Counted from the first letter of the stretch, positions 8,020-17,566 are shown. The stretch is DNA of 60,058 nucleotides from E44-bin88 sp050123275 (GCA_050123275.1 JASFHK010000010.1:1-60058); one strand, 5' to 3'. Program-made: numbers and translations. Notes: generated from the sequence alone by a model not told the origin.

Positions 8020-8069
8020 GATAAAGACCGTAGCGTAGTATGACCGCACTGAAACGGGCGGCGCTGGCT

Positions 8070-8984
8070 CTAGCCCTGGCCGGCGCCCCCGTATTCGGTG
8101 AAGAATGCGTCCACCTTCTCGATGTATTCCGCCGGGTGCGTATTGTAGGACTCGCTGTGCAATGCGTCGCTGACTTCCCAGAACTGGTTTTCCGGGTTCG
8201 GCGCCAGCGCGAAAAGCTCTTCCATTTCCTGTAGTGTAATCAGCTCGTCGTTCTCTTCGTGGATAAAGAATATCGGGCATTCCACCTCGGCGATAACTTC
8301 TATCGGGTTGACCAGCTCGAAGCTATAGATGAGCTTGCCCGCGAGGAATATGCCGGGGTAGAAGAAATCGACGAAAAAGGCGGGGATTCCCAGCGCCTGC
8401 GCCTGGCGGACGACCATGCCGTAAACATCGGCGAAGCAGCCGTCCATGACCAGGGCGCCGAAATCTTCCTGGCTGGCGAAGATGCAGGCCGAGGCGGCGC
8501 CCGAACAGTAGCCGATGATGTAAATATTCTCCGCGGGGTAGCCCCGGCTTTTAAGGTAATCGAAAGCGCCGCCCAGGTCGCGCTCGATGTTGGATAGTGA
8601 GCGCCCGTCGCCCTCCGATTCGCCCCGCCCGCGCAAATCGAAGAGGAGCACGTTATAGTCTCTGGCTACCAGGTCGCGGGTCAGATTCAGGGTGTCGACG
8701 GTCTCGTCGAGGCGGGGCTGGAAGCCGCCGTTGACGATAATAATCACCGGCTCGCCGGAGCTGGGCAGGTACCAGCCCTTGAGCAGCACGCCGTCTTCAC
8801 GGCTGGGGAAGGAAACGTCTTCGTATTCCAGCCCCACGGATTCGGGCGAGCCTTCCAGGGGGAGGCGGGGTACCTCCATGGCTTTGACGGCCCCGAAAAC
8901 GGACATGCCGATGTAGAGGGCCAGTAAAGCCGCCAGCCCGATAGCCGTGTACTTTATGATTCGGCGTCTTTTGGTGCTTGCCAC
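8070..8984 (-). CDS. Membrane-anchored alpha/beta hydrolase with Cys in the nucleophile elbow
   Basis: Alpha/beta-hydrolase fold protein (304 aa) with an N-terminal signal anchor (about 12-32), so the catalytic domain is probably extracytoplasmic. The nucleophile elbow reads IIGYCSGAAS: the G-x-Nu-x-G position is Cys, as in dienelactone hydrolases, not Ser. A later Asp (HEENDELI) and His (DALHSES) complete a plausible Cys-Asp-His triad; oxyanion strand VIIIVNGG precedes. Substrate unknown. It is monocistronic or follows the acyl-CoA synthetase on the same strand with a 58-nt gap. Confidence 0.85.
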   Translation of the reverse strand: MASTKRRRIIKYTAIGLAALLALYIGMSVFGAVKAMEVPRLPLEGSPESVGLEYEDVSFPSREDGVLLKGWYLPSSGEPVIIIVNGGFQPRLDETVDTLNLTRDLVARDYNVLLFDLRGRGESEGDGRSLSNIERDLGGAFDYLKSRGYPAENIYIIGYCSGAASACIFASQEDFGALVMDGCFADVYGMVVRQAQALGIPAFFVDFFYPGIFLAGKLIYSFELVNPIEVIAEVECPIFFIHEENDELITLQEMEELFALAPNPENQFWEVSDALHSESYNTHPAEYIEKVDAFFTEYGGAGQG

Positions 8985-9042
8985 AGGAACTCCATTTTAA
9001 AGTAGGCAACTTGGAAAGGGCAAGAAAAAGTTGTCGTCGGGT

Positions 9043-10611
9043 TCAGAGCTTGAAACTTCCCTCGGAGCCACAGTGTTTTTGCCTCATCTTGGGCTTTTCT
9101 ATCTTGCCGGTGGGGTTGCGGGGCACCTGGTCGAAAATGATGCGCCGCGGCCTTTTGTAGCGGGGCAGGTTTTGCTCGCAAAAGGTGCAAACCTCCTCTT
9201 CGGTGAGGGTGGCGCCTGCCTGGGGGGCAATTACGGCGCAGGCAATCTCGCCCAGCCTGTCGTCGGGAAAACCGATAACGCCCACGTCGTAGACCTTGGG
9301 GTGCTGGCGTATGGTATTTTCCACCTCGACGGGGAAGATGTTCTCCCCGCCGGTGATAATCACGTCCTTCTTCCTGTCCACGATATAGACGAAGCCCTCT
9401 TCGTCCATGCGGGCCATGTCGCCGGTATGGAGCCAGCCGTTTCTCAGCGTTTCCGCCGTTTTTTGCGGGTTCTTGTAATAACACTTCATCACCCCGTTGC
9501 CCCTGACGATTAGCTCCCCGACCTCGCCGCGGCCCACGTCCTCATCGTTCTCGTCAACGACGCGCACCTCCCAGTTATAGCCGGGCTTGCCCGTGGCTTC
9601 CAGCTTGTGGCTGTTCTCGATGCGGAGGTCGACGCAGGAGGGGCCGGTGGACTCGCTCAAACCGTAGCTGGTGTCGTATTGCATGTCGGGAAAGTGCTTT
9701 TTCCAGTTTCTAATCAGGCTGGGGGGTATGGGCTGCGCCCCCATGTGCATCAGCCGCCAGCAGCTCAAATCATAGTCTTCCTGCTTCAGTTCCCCCCGTT
9801 CCAGCGCGTCCAGTATGTCCTGCGCCCAGGGCACCAGCAGCCAGACTATGGTGCCCCGCTCGTTGTGGACGGCTTCGAGGACGCTTCGGGGGTTCATCTC
9901 GGTCAGTATCGTCGCCCGGCCGCCGACAATGAGGCTGCCGAACCAGTGCATCTTGGCGCCGGTGTGGTAAAGGGGAGGGATAATAATAAAGTTATCCTGG
10001 CGGCACTGGTAGTGGTGGTGGGCTTCGGTGACGGCGGCGCACTCCATGTTCTTGTGGGTGAGCAGTATCGGCTTGGGGTCGCCGGTGGTGCCCGAGGTGA
10101 AATAAAGCCCGCACTCGTCCTCGGTGCTCAGGTTAACTTCAAGCGGTTTCGGCGAAGCGTCGCCGACGAACTTTTCGAAACACTCCATGCCGGCGGGGGC
10201 GTCATCGCCGACGAAGATAAAGCATTCTATGCCGGGCAGCTGGTCGCGGATGGCCTCCACTCTTTCGGCGAATTCCGGCCCCAGAATCATTACCCTGGCT
10301 TCGGCGATATCGGCGCAGTATCTGATGTCGCGGCTGGTGAAGCGGAAGTTGAGCGGCACCGCCCAGGCGCCCGTCCTGATGATGCCGAAGTAGGCTTCGA
10401 GCCAGTTTATGGAGTTCAGCATCAGGTGGAGGACTTTGTCGCCTTTGCCCACGCCCCGGTCGGTGAGGGCGTTGGCGACGCGGTTGGCCCTTTCGTCGAA
10501 AGTGCGCCAGCTGATTTCCCGCCTTATCTTCCGGCTCGGTTTCAGCTCGATAAGGGCGCTTTCGTCGGGGTACATTCGGGCGTTTCTGGCCAGCATCTCG
10601 GTTATGGTCAT
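9043..10611 (-). CDS. AMP-forming acyl-CoA synthetase
   Basis: ANL-superfamily ligase (522 aa) activating a carboxylic acid to its CoA thioester with ATP. The phosphate loop YFTSGTTGDPKPI, the A5 region YGLSEST, the hinge and A7/A8 motifs (GWLHTGDMARMDEEG, VDRKKDVIITGGENIFPVEV) and the catalytic Lys in PTGKIEKPK near the C-terminus are all present. Sequence style is that of medium/long-chain or aryl-CoA ligases; the substrate cannot be set from sequence. The start ATG at 10611 has GAGGTGA upstream. Confidence 0.93.
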   Translation of the reverse strand: MTITEMLARNARMYPDESALIELKPSRKIRREISWRTFDERANRVANALTDRGVGKGDKVLHLMLNSINWLEAYFGIIRTGAWAVPLNFRFTSRDIRYCADIAEARVMILGPEFAERVEAIRDQLPGIECFIFVGDDAPAGMECFEKFVGDASPKPLEVNLSTEDECGLYFTSGTTGDPKPILLTHKNMECAAVTEAHHHYQCRQDNFIIIPPLYHTGAKMHWFGSLIVGGRATILTEMNPRSVLEAVHNERGTIVWLLVPWAQDILDALERGELKQEDYDLSCWRLMHMGAQPIPPSLIRNWKKHFPDMQYDTSYGLSESTGPSCVDLRIENSHKLEATGKPGYNWEVRVVDENDEDVGRGEVGELIVRGNGVMKCYYKNPQKTAETLRNGWLHTGDMARMDEEGFVYIVDRKKDVIITGGENIFPVEVENTIRQHPKVYDVGVIGFPDDRLGEIACAVIAPQAGATLTEEEVCTFCEQNLPRYKRPRRIIFDQVPRNPTGKIEKPKMRQKHCGSEGSFKL

Positions 10612-10823
10612 GGGTCACCTCACCTTGATATCTCGCCCCGCTTCCCGCAGCTATTATAGCCTGTCTTGCCCGGCAACACAATTGGGTCGAATCGGGCGCA
10701 ATTTGGTACTAAAGTATTATGGGAAAAATGACAAAACATTACTAATGGGTTATTTACGCCTGAGGCGTCGTATTCTAAAGTTAGAGTATATTCGAGCATT
10801 ATCATGTAATCAGGGGTTTTGAT

Positions 10824-11051
10824 ATGCCAATAAACGTAGATGGTCAGGTTTTTTATAGAACCGCTGAGGTTTGTCGTATCGTCGGTATAAGCCGGGCGAC
10901 GCTGTTTCGCTGGCTTAAGGAGGATATTCTCAAGGAAGCCAAGCACAGGGACAGGCGTGGCTGGCGGCTTTTTACCCAGGAAGAAGTAGATAAACTAAAA
11001 GCCGAAGCCAATCAGGTTAACACGGGTCAGGCAGATACGGTAAGTGCCTAG
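10824..11051 (+). CDS. Excisionase/MerR-type HTH protein
   Basis: 75-residue DNA-binding protein with the HTH_17/MerR-like segment FYRTAEVCRIVGISRATLFRW followed by the wing containing WRLFTQEEVDKL. Proteins of this type act as excisionases or as small transcription factors. There is no integrase nearby and it lies 27 nt upstream of the seven-PAS kinase on the same strand, so a transcriptional role in the signalling operon is more likely. Upstream (10612-10823) is AT-rich noncoding DNA with a short palindrome ACGCC-TGA-GGCGT (10757-10769). Confidence 0.82.
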   Translation: MPINVDGQVFYRTAEVCRIVGISRATLFRWLKEDILKEAKHRDRRGWRLFTQEEVDKLKAEANQVNTGQADTVSA

Positions 11052-11078
11052 TCCGAAACTGTTCCGTCGAGGTGAACT

Positions 11079-14000
11079 ATGAGCAGCGGAAACGGTAACA
11101 GGGTCAAAAGGCAGTTAGCCAGGGAAGTGCAACCTTTGTCTTCGGGCAGGGGCGGCACGGCTGTGCTTGAGGCCGAAGGCGAGCCGATAGAAGAGTTCCT
11201 GGTGACAGCGGCACAGGAAGAGAACACCATACTCAACAGCCTGAGCGAGCTGGTTGTTTTCCAGGATCTGAAGCACCGTGTGATTTGGGCTAACAAGGCC
11301 GCCGCCGAATCGGTGGGCAAACCTGTCGCCGAGCTGGTGGGGCGTTATTGCTACGACCTGTGGGGTCGGGGAGGCCGCGCCTGCACCGGTTGTCCGATAG
11401 CTAAAAGCCAGCGGACGAGCCAGGCGCAGCACGGTGAAGTGGTTACCCCCGACGGTAAGATATGGCTGATAAAGGGTTACCCCGTCAGGGATACCCGGGG
11501 CCGTGTCAACGGCATGGTAGAGATAGCCATGGATATTAGCCGGAAACGGCGTGCGTCCGACGCCCTCCAGGAGGAGAAGAACAAGCTCCAGTCGCTCGTG
11601 GCTGCCATGGACTACGGCCTTACCATACAGGACAAAGACTTTAACATCGTTTATCAGAACGAGGTTTCCCGGTCGGCCATGGACGGCGACCATGTCGGTA
11701 AAAAATGCTACCGTGTTTACGAGGGACGGGACAAAGTTTGCGATGTCTGCCCGGTTGCCGAGGCGTTCAAGGACGGCAAGTCCCATACCGCAATCAAGCA
11801 AAACTCGTTGCCTTCGGGCGAGCCCGTTTTTTGGGAGAATACGGCCAACCCCATCCGGGACGCCAAGGGCAACATTATTTCCTGCCTTGAGATAACCAGG
11901 AACATTACCCGGCGCAAGCAGATGGAGAACGAGCTTCAGGAAGAGAAGAACAAGTTGCAATCACTGCTGAGCGCGATGGAATATACTCTTACCATACAGG
12001 ACAAAGACTTTAACATTATCTATCAGAACGAGGCTTCTAAAAAGGCCGTGTTCGGCGACCGTGTCGGGGAAAAGTGCTATCACGTTTACGAGAATTCAGA
12101 CAGTATTTGTAAAGACTGCCCGGTGGCCAAGGCTTTCAAGGACGGCAAGTCGCACACCGCGGAAAGACAGCGTGTCGAGCCTTCGGGAGAGATTACCTAC
12201 TGGGAGAATACGGCCAACCCCATCCGGGATGCCGAGGGCAATATAGTCTCCTGTCTTGAGCTGGCCCGGGATATCACCGAGCGCAAACGGTCCGAAGAAG
12301 CGCTGCGGGAGAGCGAGGGCAGGTACCGGGCGGTCATCGAGGGCGCCCACGACATGATACAGAGCGTGGGCATCGACGGCAGCATTAACTTCGTCAACCA
12401 GGCCTGGCTGGATGCGCTGGGTTATACCGAAGACGAAGTACCGAATCTGAACCTTTTCAAGAACGTTGTCCACCCCGGCTACCGGGAGCATTGCCTGAAG
12501 ATGTTTGAAGAGGTTATGCAGGGCAAGCACTTTGAAGGGCTGGAAGCCGTTTTCCTGACCAAGGACGGTCACCAGGTCCTGGTGGAAGGCAACGCGGCGC
12601 CGCGTTATATCGGCAGTCGGGTCGTCACTACCCAGTGCGTTCTGCGCGACGTTACCGAGCGCAAGCGGGCCGAATCGGCGCTGGCCGACGAGGCAACCCG
12701 CCGCCGTATCCTTATGGACCAGTCCCGCGACGGTATCGTTATTCTCGACCAGGACGGCAAGGTTTACGAAGCTAATCAGCGCTTTGCCGAAATGCTGGGC
12801 TATACTCCCGAAGAGGCCGCCGAGCTTCACGTCTGGGACTGGGAAGCCGAGTTCCCGCGTGACCGTGTTGCCGATATGCTTGCCAGCGTCGGCCCGGAGG
12901 GCGACCACTTCGAGACGCAGCACCGCCGCAAGGACGGCAGCCTCTACGATGTTGAAATCAGTACCAACGGCGTTGTTTACGCCGAGCAAAAGCTTATCTT
13001 TTGCGTCTGCCGCGACATAACCGAGCGCAAGCAGGCGGAAAATGCATTAGTCGAAGCCGAGGAAAAGCATAAGAACCTGGTGGAAGCCACCAGCGATATT
13101 ATCTGGGAAGTGGACACCAAGGGGGTATATACCTTTATGAGCCCCAAGGTCAAAGACCTGCTGGGCTATGAGGTTAAAGAGGTAGTGGGTAAGAAGCGGA
13201 CGCTGGACTTTACCCCCAAGAAAGAAGCGCGCAAGTGGCTAAAGCGTTTTAAGAAAATCAACTCCAAGCGGGAGTATTTCTCCGGCTTTGAAATCCTGCA
13301 TCAGCATAAGGACGGCACGCCGGTTATCTTCGAGACCAGCGGCATCCCCCTTTTCGACAGCGACGGCGAGTTCAGGGGCTATGTCGGCGTAAACAAAGAC
13401 GTCACCGAGCGTAAGCAGGTGCAAGAGGCGCTGCGGGAGAGCCAGGAGTTCAGTACGGGCTTGCTGGAGAACTCGCCGAACCCGATAAGCGTGCTCAATC
13501 CGGATACTTCGGTAAGGTACGTCAATCCGGCTTTCGAGAACCTGACCGGATACAAGCTGGCCGAAATCGCGGGCCGTAAAGCTCCCTTCCCCTGGTGGCC
13601 CGAAGACCAGAAAGATATGTTGGGTAGCGGGCTCAAGAACGCCATGGCCACAGGCGGCAAGGCGAGTGAGCACGTTTTCTCTAAGAAAGACGGCGAGCCT
13701 TTCTGCGTCGCCCTTAGCTCGGCGCCGGTAATGCACCGGGGTAAGCTGCTCTATTTCCTGCTCAGCTGGCTGGATGTAACCGAACGCAAGCGGGCCGAGG
13801 AAGAGAAGCTGGAGCTGGAGCAGAAGGCTCATCTGGCCAGCCGCCTGGCTTCGGTAGGGGAGATGGCTTCGGGTATCGCCCACGAGATAAATAACCCCCT
13901 CACCGCTGTCATCGGTTTCGCCCAGCTGCTTATGGATGCCGATCTTCCCGATAGCATCAAGGAAGACCTGGTTATCATCCATAAGGAAGCTCAGCGGGCT

Positions 14001-14543
14001 GCCGGCGTGGCGCGCAACCTGCTTACCTTCGCCCGCAAGCACGCTCCGGCCAAGCAGTCAACCGATATCAACAGCATTATCGAAGGAGTGCTCTCCTTAC
14101 GCGCCTACGAGCAGAACGTGAGCAACATCGAGATTAATACCAAGCTGGCCGAAGACCTGCCCGAGGTGCTGGCCGACTATTCTCAATTACAGCAGGTATT
14201 TATCAACATCATTCTCAACGCCGAAGCGGCCATGCTGGAAGCGAGTAACGGTGGCAAGCTTACGATTACCACCCAGAGGTTCAACCACAGCGTGAGGGCC
14301 TCGTTCGCCGATAACGGCCCCGGCATTGAGAAGGAGAATCTGGACAGGATATTCGACCCGTTCTTCACCACCAAAGAAGTGGGCAAGGGTACGGGTTTGG
14401 GGCTTAGCGTATGTCACGGAATCATCGCGGAGCACGGCGGGAAGATATACGCCCGCAGCAAACCGGGTAACGGGGCTACTTTCTTCGTCGAGCTACCGAT
14501 AAACGTTCAAGAGCCAGTGGAGGAGCCAAATGACGCAGCCTAA
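11079..14543 (+). CDS. Cytosolic hybrid-free sensor histidine kinase with seven PAS domains
   Basis: Large (1154 aa) sensor kinase without TM helices. I count seven PAS domains, beginning near residues 45, 170, 295, 415, 540, 665 and 790, each ended by the D-[IV]-T-E-R-K linker type. HisKA follows (phospho-acceptor His935 in GIAHEINNPLTAV), then HATPase_c (about 1030-1145; N box NIILNAEAA, ADNGPGIE, TGLGLSVCHGII). PAS 1-3 each contain CY near the middle and a CxxCP motif, a possible metal or redox site. PAS 2 and 3 are a recent duplication with near-identical DNA segments. The next gene, a receiver, overlaps by 14 nt and is the probable partner. Confidence 0.95.
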   Translation: MSSGNGNRVKRQLAREVQPLSSGRGGTAVLEAEGEPIEEFLVTAAQEENTILNSLSELVVFQDLKHRVIWANKAAAESVGKPVAELVGRYCYDLWGRGGRACTGCPIAKSQRTSQAQHGEVVTPDGKIWLIKGYPVRDTRGRVNGMVEIAMDISRKRRASDALQEEKNKLQSLVAAMDYGLTIQDKDFNIVYQNEVSRSAMDGDHVGKKCYRVYEGRDKVCDVCPVAEAFKDGKSHTAIKQNSLPSGEPVFWENTANPIRDAKGNIISCLEITRNITRRKQMENELQEEKNKLQSLLSAMEYTLTIQDKDFNIIYQNEASKKAVFGDRVGEKCYHVYENSDSICKDCPVAKAFKDGKSHTAERQRVEPSGEITYWENTANPIRDAEGNIVSCLELARDITERKRSEEALRESEGRYRAVIEGAHDMIQSVGIDGSINFVNQAWLDALGYTEDEVPNLNLFKNVVHPGYREHCLKMFEEVMQGKHFEGLEAVFLTKDGHQVLVEGNAAPRYIGSRVVTTQCVLRDVTERKRAESALADEATRRRILMDQSRDGIVILDQDGKVYEANQRFAEMLGYTPEEAAELHVWDWEAEFPRDRVADMLASVGPEGDHFETQHRRKDGSLYDVEISTNGVVYAEQKLIFCVCRDITERKQAENALVEAEEKHKNLVEATSDIIWEVDTKGVYTFMSPKVKDLLGYEVKEVVGKKRTLDFTPKKEARKWLKRFKKINSKREYFSGFEILHQHKDGTPVIFETSGIPLFDSDGEFRGYVGVNKDVTERKQVQEALRESQEFSTGLLENSPNPISVLNPDTSVRYVNPAFENLTGYKLAEIAGRKAPFPWWPEDQKDMLGSGLKNAMATGGKASEHVFSKKDGEPFCVALSSAPVMHRGKLLYFLLSWLDVTERKRAEEEKLELEQKAHLASRLASVGEMASGIAHEINNPLTAVIGFAQLLMDADLPDSIKEDLVIIHKEAQRAAGVARNLLTFARKHAPAKQSTDINSIIEGVLSLRAYEQNVSNIEINTKLAEDLPEVLADYSQLQQVFINIILNAEAAMLEASNGGKLTITTQRFNHSVRASFADNGPGIEKENLDRIFDPFFTTKEVGKGTGLGLSVCHGIIAEHGGKIYARSKPGNGATFFVELPINVQEPVEEPNDAA

Positions 14544-14910
14544 AGGCCAGAGAATACTGGTGGTTGAAGATGAGCCTTCTATCTGCCAGGTTTGCCTGAG
14601 GACGCTCACTGCCGAGGGCTTTGAGGTTGATATTGCTGTCAACGGAGCTATTGCGGGCAAGATGATAGGCAAGACCGACTACGACCTTTGCCTTATCGAC
14701 ATCCGCACTCCGGTGATGAACGGCAAGGAGCTTTATCAGTACATAATGGAGAAACACCCGGACTTTAGCGGTAAGATTATCTTCACCACCGGCGATGTTT
14801 TGGACGATAAACTGGTTGCTCTGTTTAAAGGCATCGATAGACCTTATCTGCCCAAACCTTTTACCCCCGACGAGCTGAAGGCTATCGTAAAGGAGACCCT
14901 AGAAGGTTAG
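14530..14910 (+). CDS. Stand-alone response regulator receiver
   Basis: CheY-like receiver (126 aa) without output domain: acidic pair VVEDE, phospho-acceptor Asp in LCLIDIRTPVMNG, switch Thr (IIFTTGD) and Lys in LPKPFTPDE. Its start overlaps the end of the seven-PAS kinase, so it probably acts as phosphotransfer or sink for that kinase. Confidence 0.93.
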   Translation: MTQPKGQRILVVEDEPSICQVCLRTLTAEGFEVDIAVNGAIAGKMIGKTDYDLCLIDIRTPVMNGKELYQYIMEKHPDFSGKIIFTTGDVLDDKLVALFKGIDRPYLPKPFTPDELKAIVKETLEG

Positions 14911-14914
14911 AAAA

Positions 14915-15934
14915 ATGACTGGCAAGGGATTTAAAATACTGGTTGTTGACGACGAAGCGACGGTAAGGCGGCTGCTCTGCCAGAGGCTGTCCCGAGAGGG
15001 ATACAAGTGCGAGGAAGCCAGCAGCGCCGAGCAGGCCCTGGAAAATATGAAAGAGGGGCCGGCGGACGTGGTTATTCTTGACATAAAGATGCCGGGTAAA
15101 TCGGGCATGGAGCTACTGCCCGAGCTGAGAGCCGCTTACCCCGACACGGCGATAATGATGGCCACCGCGCTTAACGATATCAATATCTCCATCCAGTGTA
15201 TGAAAGAAGGCGCCTACGACTATATCTGCAAGCCCTTTAACCTGGCCGAGGTGGTGATGAGCGTGAAGGGGGTGCTGGAAAAGAAGCAGCTGGAGCGTGA
15301 AATCAAGGAGTACCAGCGTTACCTGGAGGAGAAGGTTGAAGAGCAGACCAAGGAAATCCGCAAGGTGTTCCTGGGCGCTATCGAAGCCTTAGCCTTCGCC
15401 CTCGAAGCCAAAGACCAGTACACGGCGGGTCATTCCCGAAGGGTAACCGAAATCGCCGTGGCTATCGGCAAGGAAATGGGTCTTTCCAAAGAATGTGTCG
15501 AAGATTTGCGTTGGGGCGGCTTGCTTCACGACGTGGGCAAGATCGCTATCGACCAGATTATTCAGAATAAGCCGGGTAAGTTGACAGAGGCCGAGTATGA
15601 GCATATCATGACTCATGCCAACGTCGGCGCTGGTATTGTCAGACCGGTGGTTAACTCCAAGGTGGTGGAGATGATCGAACACCATCACGACCGTTATGAC
15701 GGCAAAGGCATGAACCAGGTCGTAGCCGGGGAGGATATCCCCCTCTGCGCCCGGATTCTGGCCGTAGCCGATTCCTTTGACGCCATGACCTCTGACCGCC
15801 CTTATCGTGCCGCCATGTCCGTAGACGAGGCACTGGAGGAAATCAAACGGTGCACGGGTAGTCAGTTCGACCCGGAGGTGGCGGCCGCTTTCCTCAAAAT
15901 TCCGGTCACCGGGATAGTGCTGGCAGAAGCCTGA
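14915..15934 (+). CDS. Receiver-HD-GYP response regulator (candidate cyclic-di-GMP phosphodiesterase)
   Basis: Receiver domain (about 1-125; VVDDEAT, VVILDIKMPGKSG, KPFNLAE), coiled-coil linker (about 125-160) and HD-GYP domain (about 160-335). Catalytic motifs are visible: HSRRV, LLHDVGKIAID, HANVG, EHHHDRYDGKG, DSFDAMTSDRPYR. The eponymous GYP after the DGxG motif is replaced by GMN, so contacts normally made by GYP may be lost although the metal-binding His/Asp remain. Only four bases separate it from the preceding receiver gene. Output is probably c-di-GMP or related nucleotide turnover. Confidence 0.93.
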   Translation: MTGKGFKILVVDDEATVRRLLCQRLSREGYKCEEASSAEQALENMKEGPADVVILDIKMPGKSGMELLPELRAAYPDTAIMMATALNDINISIQCMKEGAYDYICKPFNLAEVVMSVKGVLEKKQLEREIKEYQRYLEEKVEEQTKEIRKVFLGAIEALAFALEAKDQYTAGHSRRVTEIAVAIGKEMGLSKECVEDLRWGGLLHDVGKIAIDQIIQNKPGKLTEAEYEHIMTHANVGAGIVRPVVNSKVVEMIEHHHDRYDGKGMNQVVAGEDIPLCARILAVADSFDAMTSDRPYRAAMSVDEALEEIKRCTGSQFDPEVAAAFLKIPVTGIVLAEA

Positions 15935-15963
15935 ACTGCTATAATACAAGTGAGGAAACAAAA

Positions 15964-16350
15964 ATGAGTACGCCCAAGAAAATACTAATCGCCGATGACG
16001 AGGAAATGGTAAGGTCGCTGGTAAGGAGGCTTCTGGGCAAACACTATAGCGTTGTCGAGGCTGAAGACGGGGAGGAAGCGGTGAAGGTGGCGGTCAATCA
16101 GAAACCTGACCTTATCCTGATGGACATCCTGATGCCCAAGATGGACGGTCTGACTGCCTGCTACGCTATCAAGCGCAACCAGGCCACCAAGGAGATACCG
16201 ATTATCATGCTCACCGCCGTTGACTACGAGCTTAACCGCAAGCTCAGCCAGGACGTTATGGGCGCCCAGGGTTACATCACCAAGCCTTTCGATTCCGCAT
16301 CGTTGACGTCGGCGATTACCAGGTTCCTGGGGACGAACTCGAACGGTTAA
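15964..16350 (+). CDS. Stand-alone response regulator receiver
   Basis: CheY/DivK-like single-domain receiver (128 aa): IADDEEM, phospho-Asp in LILMDILMPKMDG, switch Thr in IIMLTAVD and Lys in ITKPFDSASL. A TATAAT at 15940-15945 in the gap upstream may give it its own promoter, although no good -35 is visible. It ends the signalling operon. Confidence 0.92.
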   Translation: MSTPKKILIADDEEMVRSLVRRLLGKHYSVVEAEDGEEAVKVAVNQKPDLILMDILMPKMDGLTACYAIKRNQATKEIPIIMLTAVDYELNRKLSQDVMGAQGYITKPFDSASLTSAITRFLGTNSNG

Positions 16351-16401
16351 CCACGGGGTCCGCTATCATTGACGTTAGACCTGTGAGTTGACGGGGCGAT
16401 T

Positions 16402-17517
16402 TTAGAAAGATATGGTGTCGGCGGTTATCCGCTTGGCGGGCCAGATTTTAATCTCCGGCGCCAGCTTGTTGTTCTTGCCCACCACCACATTATCCCCCAG
16501 CACGCAGTTGTCCAGTACTTGAGTCTCTTCGCCGATGCGGCAGTTGGCGGCCACGACGCAGTTGCGCAGCAGCGCCCCTTTGCCCACCTTGACGTTTTCC
16601 CAGAGCACGGCGGCTTCCACGCAGGCGCCCTCGGCGATTTCGCAACGCGGCCCCAGCACGGCCGGGCCTTTGACCACCGCCCACTTATCCACGCTGCAGC
16701 CTTCTCCGATGAGCACGGGGCCTTCAATCGTGGCCGACTGGTGAATCTGGTTTTCGCCTTCCCTCCGGGTTTCCTGGTCGAGGTTGTTCCAGTAGGCGGC
16801 CAGGGCCGGGGCCTGCCCGGCGAGCAGGTCGTGGTGCGCCTTGAGGTATTTTTCGGGGGTGCCGATATCAATCCAGTAGCTGTCGGAAGGGTAGCCCAAT
16901 ATCGGCTCGCCCTTTTCCAGCAGATGGGGGAAGAGGTGGCGTTCCACCATGGAGGGGGTGGAGGGGGGTATGTATTCCAGTACCTGGGGATCGATGATAT
17001 AAATGCCGGCGTTAATCATGTTGGTGGTGACCTCGTCCAGGCCCGGCTTTTCTATGAAGCACTCTACCATGTCCTCGTGGTCGGTTTCCACCACGCCGTA
17101 TATCGTCGGGTTGTCCACCGGCGTCAGGGCGATGCTCACCCTGGGCTTCATTTTGCGGTGGAGTTTCATCATCGCCGCCAGGTCGATGCCGGTGAGGACG
17201 TCGCCGTTGAGCACGAAGAAGGGCTCGTCCAGGTAGGCTTCGGCGTTTTTGATAGCGCCGCCCGTGCCCAGCGGTTCCTTTTCCACGATGTAGCTTAACT
17301 TAACGCCCAGTTTGGAGCCGTCGCCCAGCTGGTCACGGATGTGGTCGGGCAGGTAGCTTATGGCCAGGATGACGTCTTTAATGCCGTGGCCTTTGAGGTA
17401 GCGGAGCACGTATTCCAGGAAGGGTATGTTGAGTATGGGCACCATCGCCTTGGTGGTGTTACAGGTCAGGGGACGCAAACGGGTGCCTTCGCCGCCGACC
17501 AGAATAACTGCTTTCAT
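16402..17517 (-). CDS. Sugar-1-phosphate nucleotidyltransferase with left-handed beta-helix
   Basis: Nucleotidyltransferase (371 aa) of the mannose-1-phosphate guanylyltransferase / glucose-1-phosphate thymidylyltransferase type. N-terminal catalytic Rossmann-like domain with GGEGTRLRPLT and the lysine in TKAMVPI, substrate motifs EKEPLGTGGAI and VLNGDVLTG; C-terminal hexapeptide-repeat beta-helix (about 255-360). It makes an NDP-sugar for envelope glycans; the sugar is not certain. It has its own promoter in the gap after the cytochrome b5-like gene. Confidence 0.9.
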   Translation of the reverse strand: MKAVILVGGEGTRLRPLTCNTTKAMVPILNIPFLEYVLRYLKGHGIKDVILAISYLPDHIRDQLGDGSKLGVKLSYIVEKEPLGTGGAIKNAEAYLDEPFFVLNGDVLTGIDLAAMMKLHRKMKPRVSIALTPVDNPTIYGVVETDHEDMVECFIEKPGLDEVTTNMINAGIYIIDPQVLEYIPPSTPSMVERHLFPHLLEKGEPILGYPSDSYWIDIGTPEKYLKAHHDLLAGQAPALAAYWNNLDQETRREGENQIHQSATIEGPVLIGEGCSVDKWAVVKGPAVLGPRCEIAEGACVEAAVLWENVKVGKGALLRNCVVAANCRIGEETQVLDNCVLGDNVVVGKNNKLAPEIKIWPAKRITADTISF

Positions 17518-17566
17518 ACCTTTTTCTCCCCGGGTTGGTTGCTACGCTCCCTCTTTATTGGCTAGC

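Noticed and set aside
9607..10659. 350-codon open frame antisense to the acyl-CoA synthetase
   Set aside because: Shadow of a well-supported gene; Gly/Val/His-rich without motifs.
10824..11051. Phage excisionase marking a prophage
   Set aside because: No integrase, phage genes or att sites around; followed by a signalling operon.
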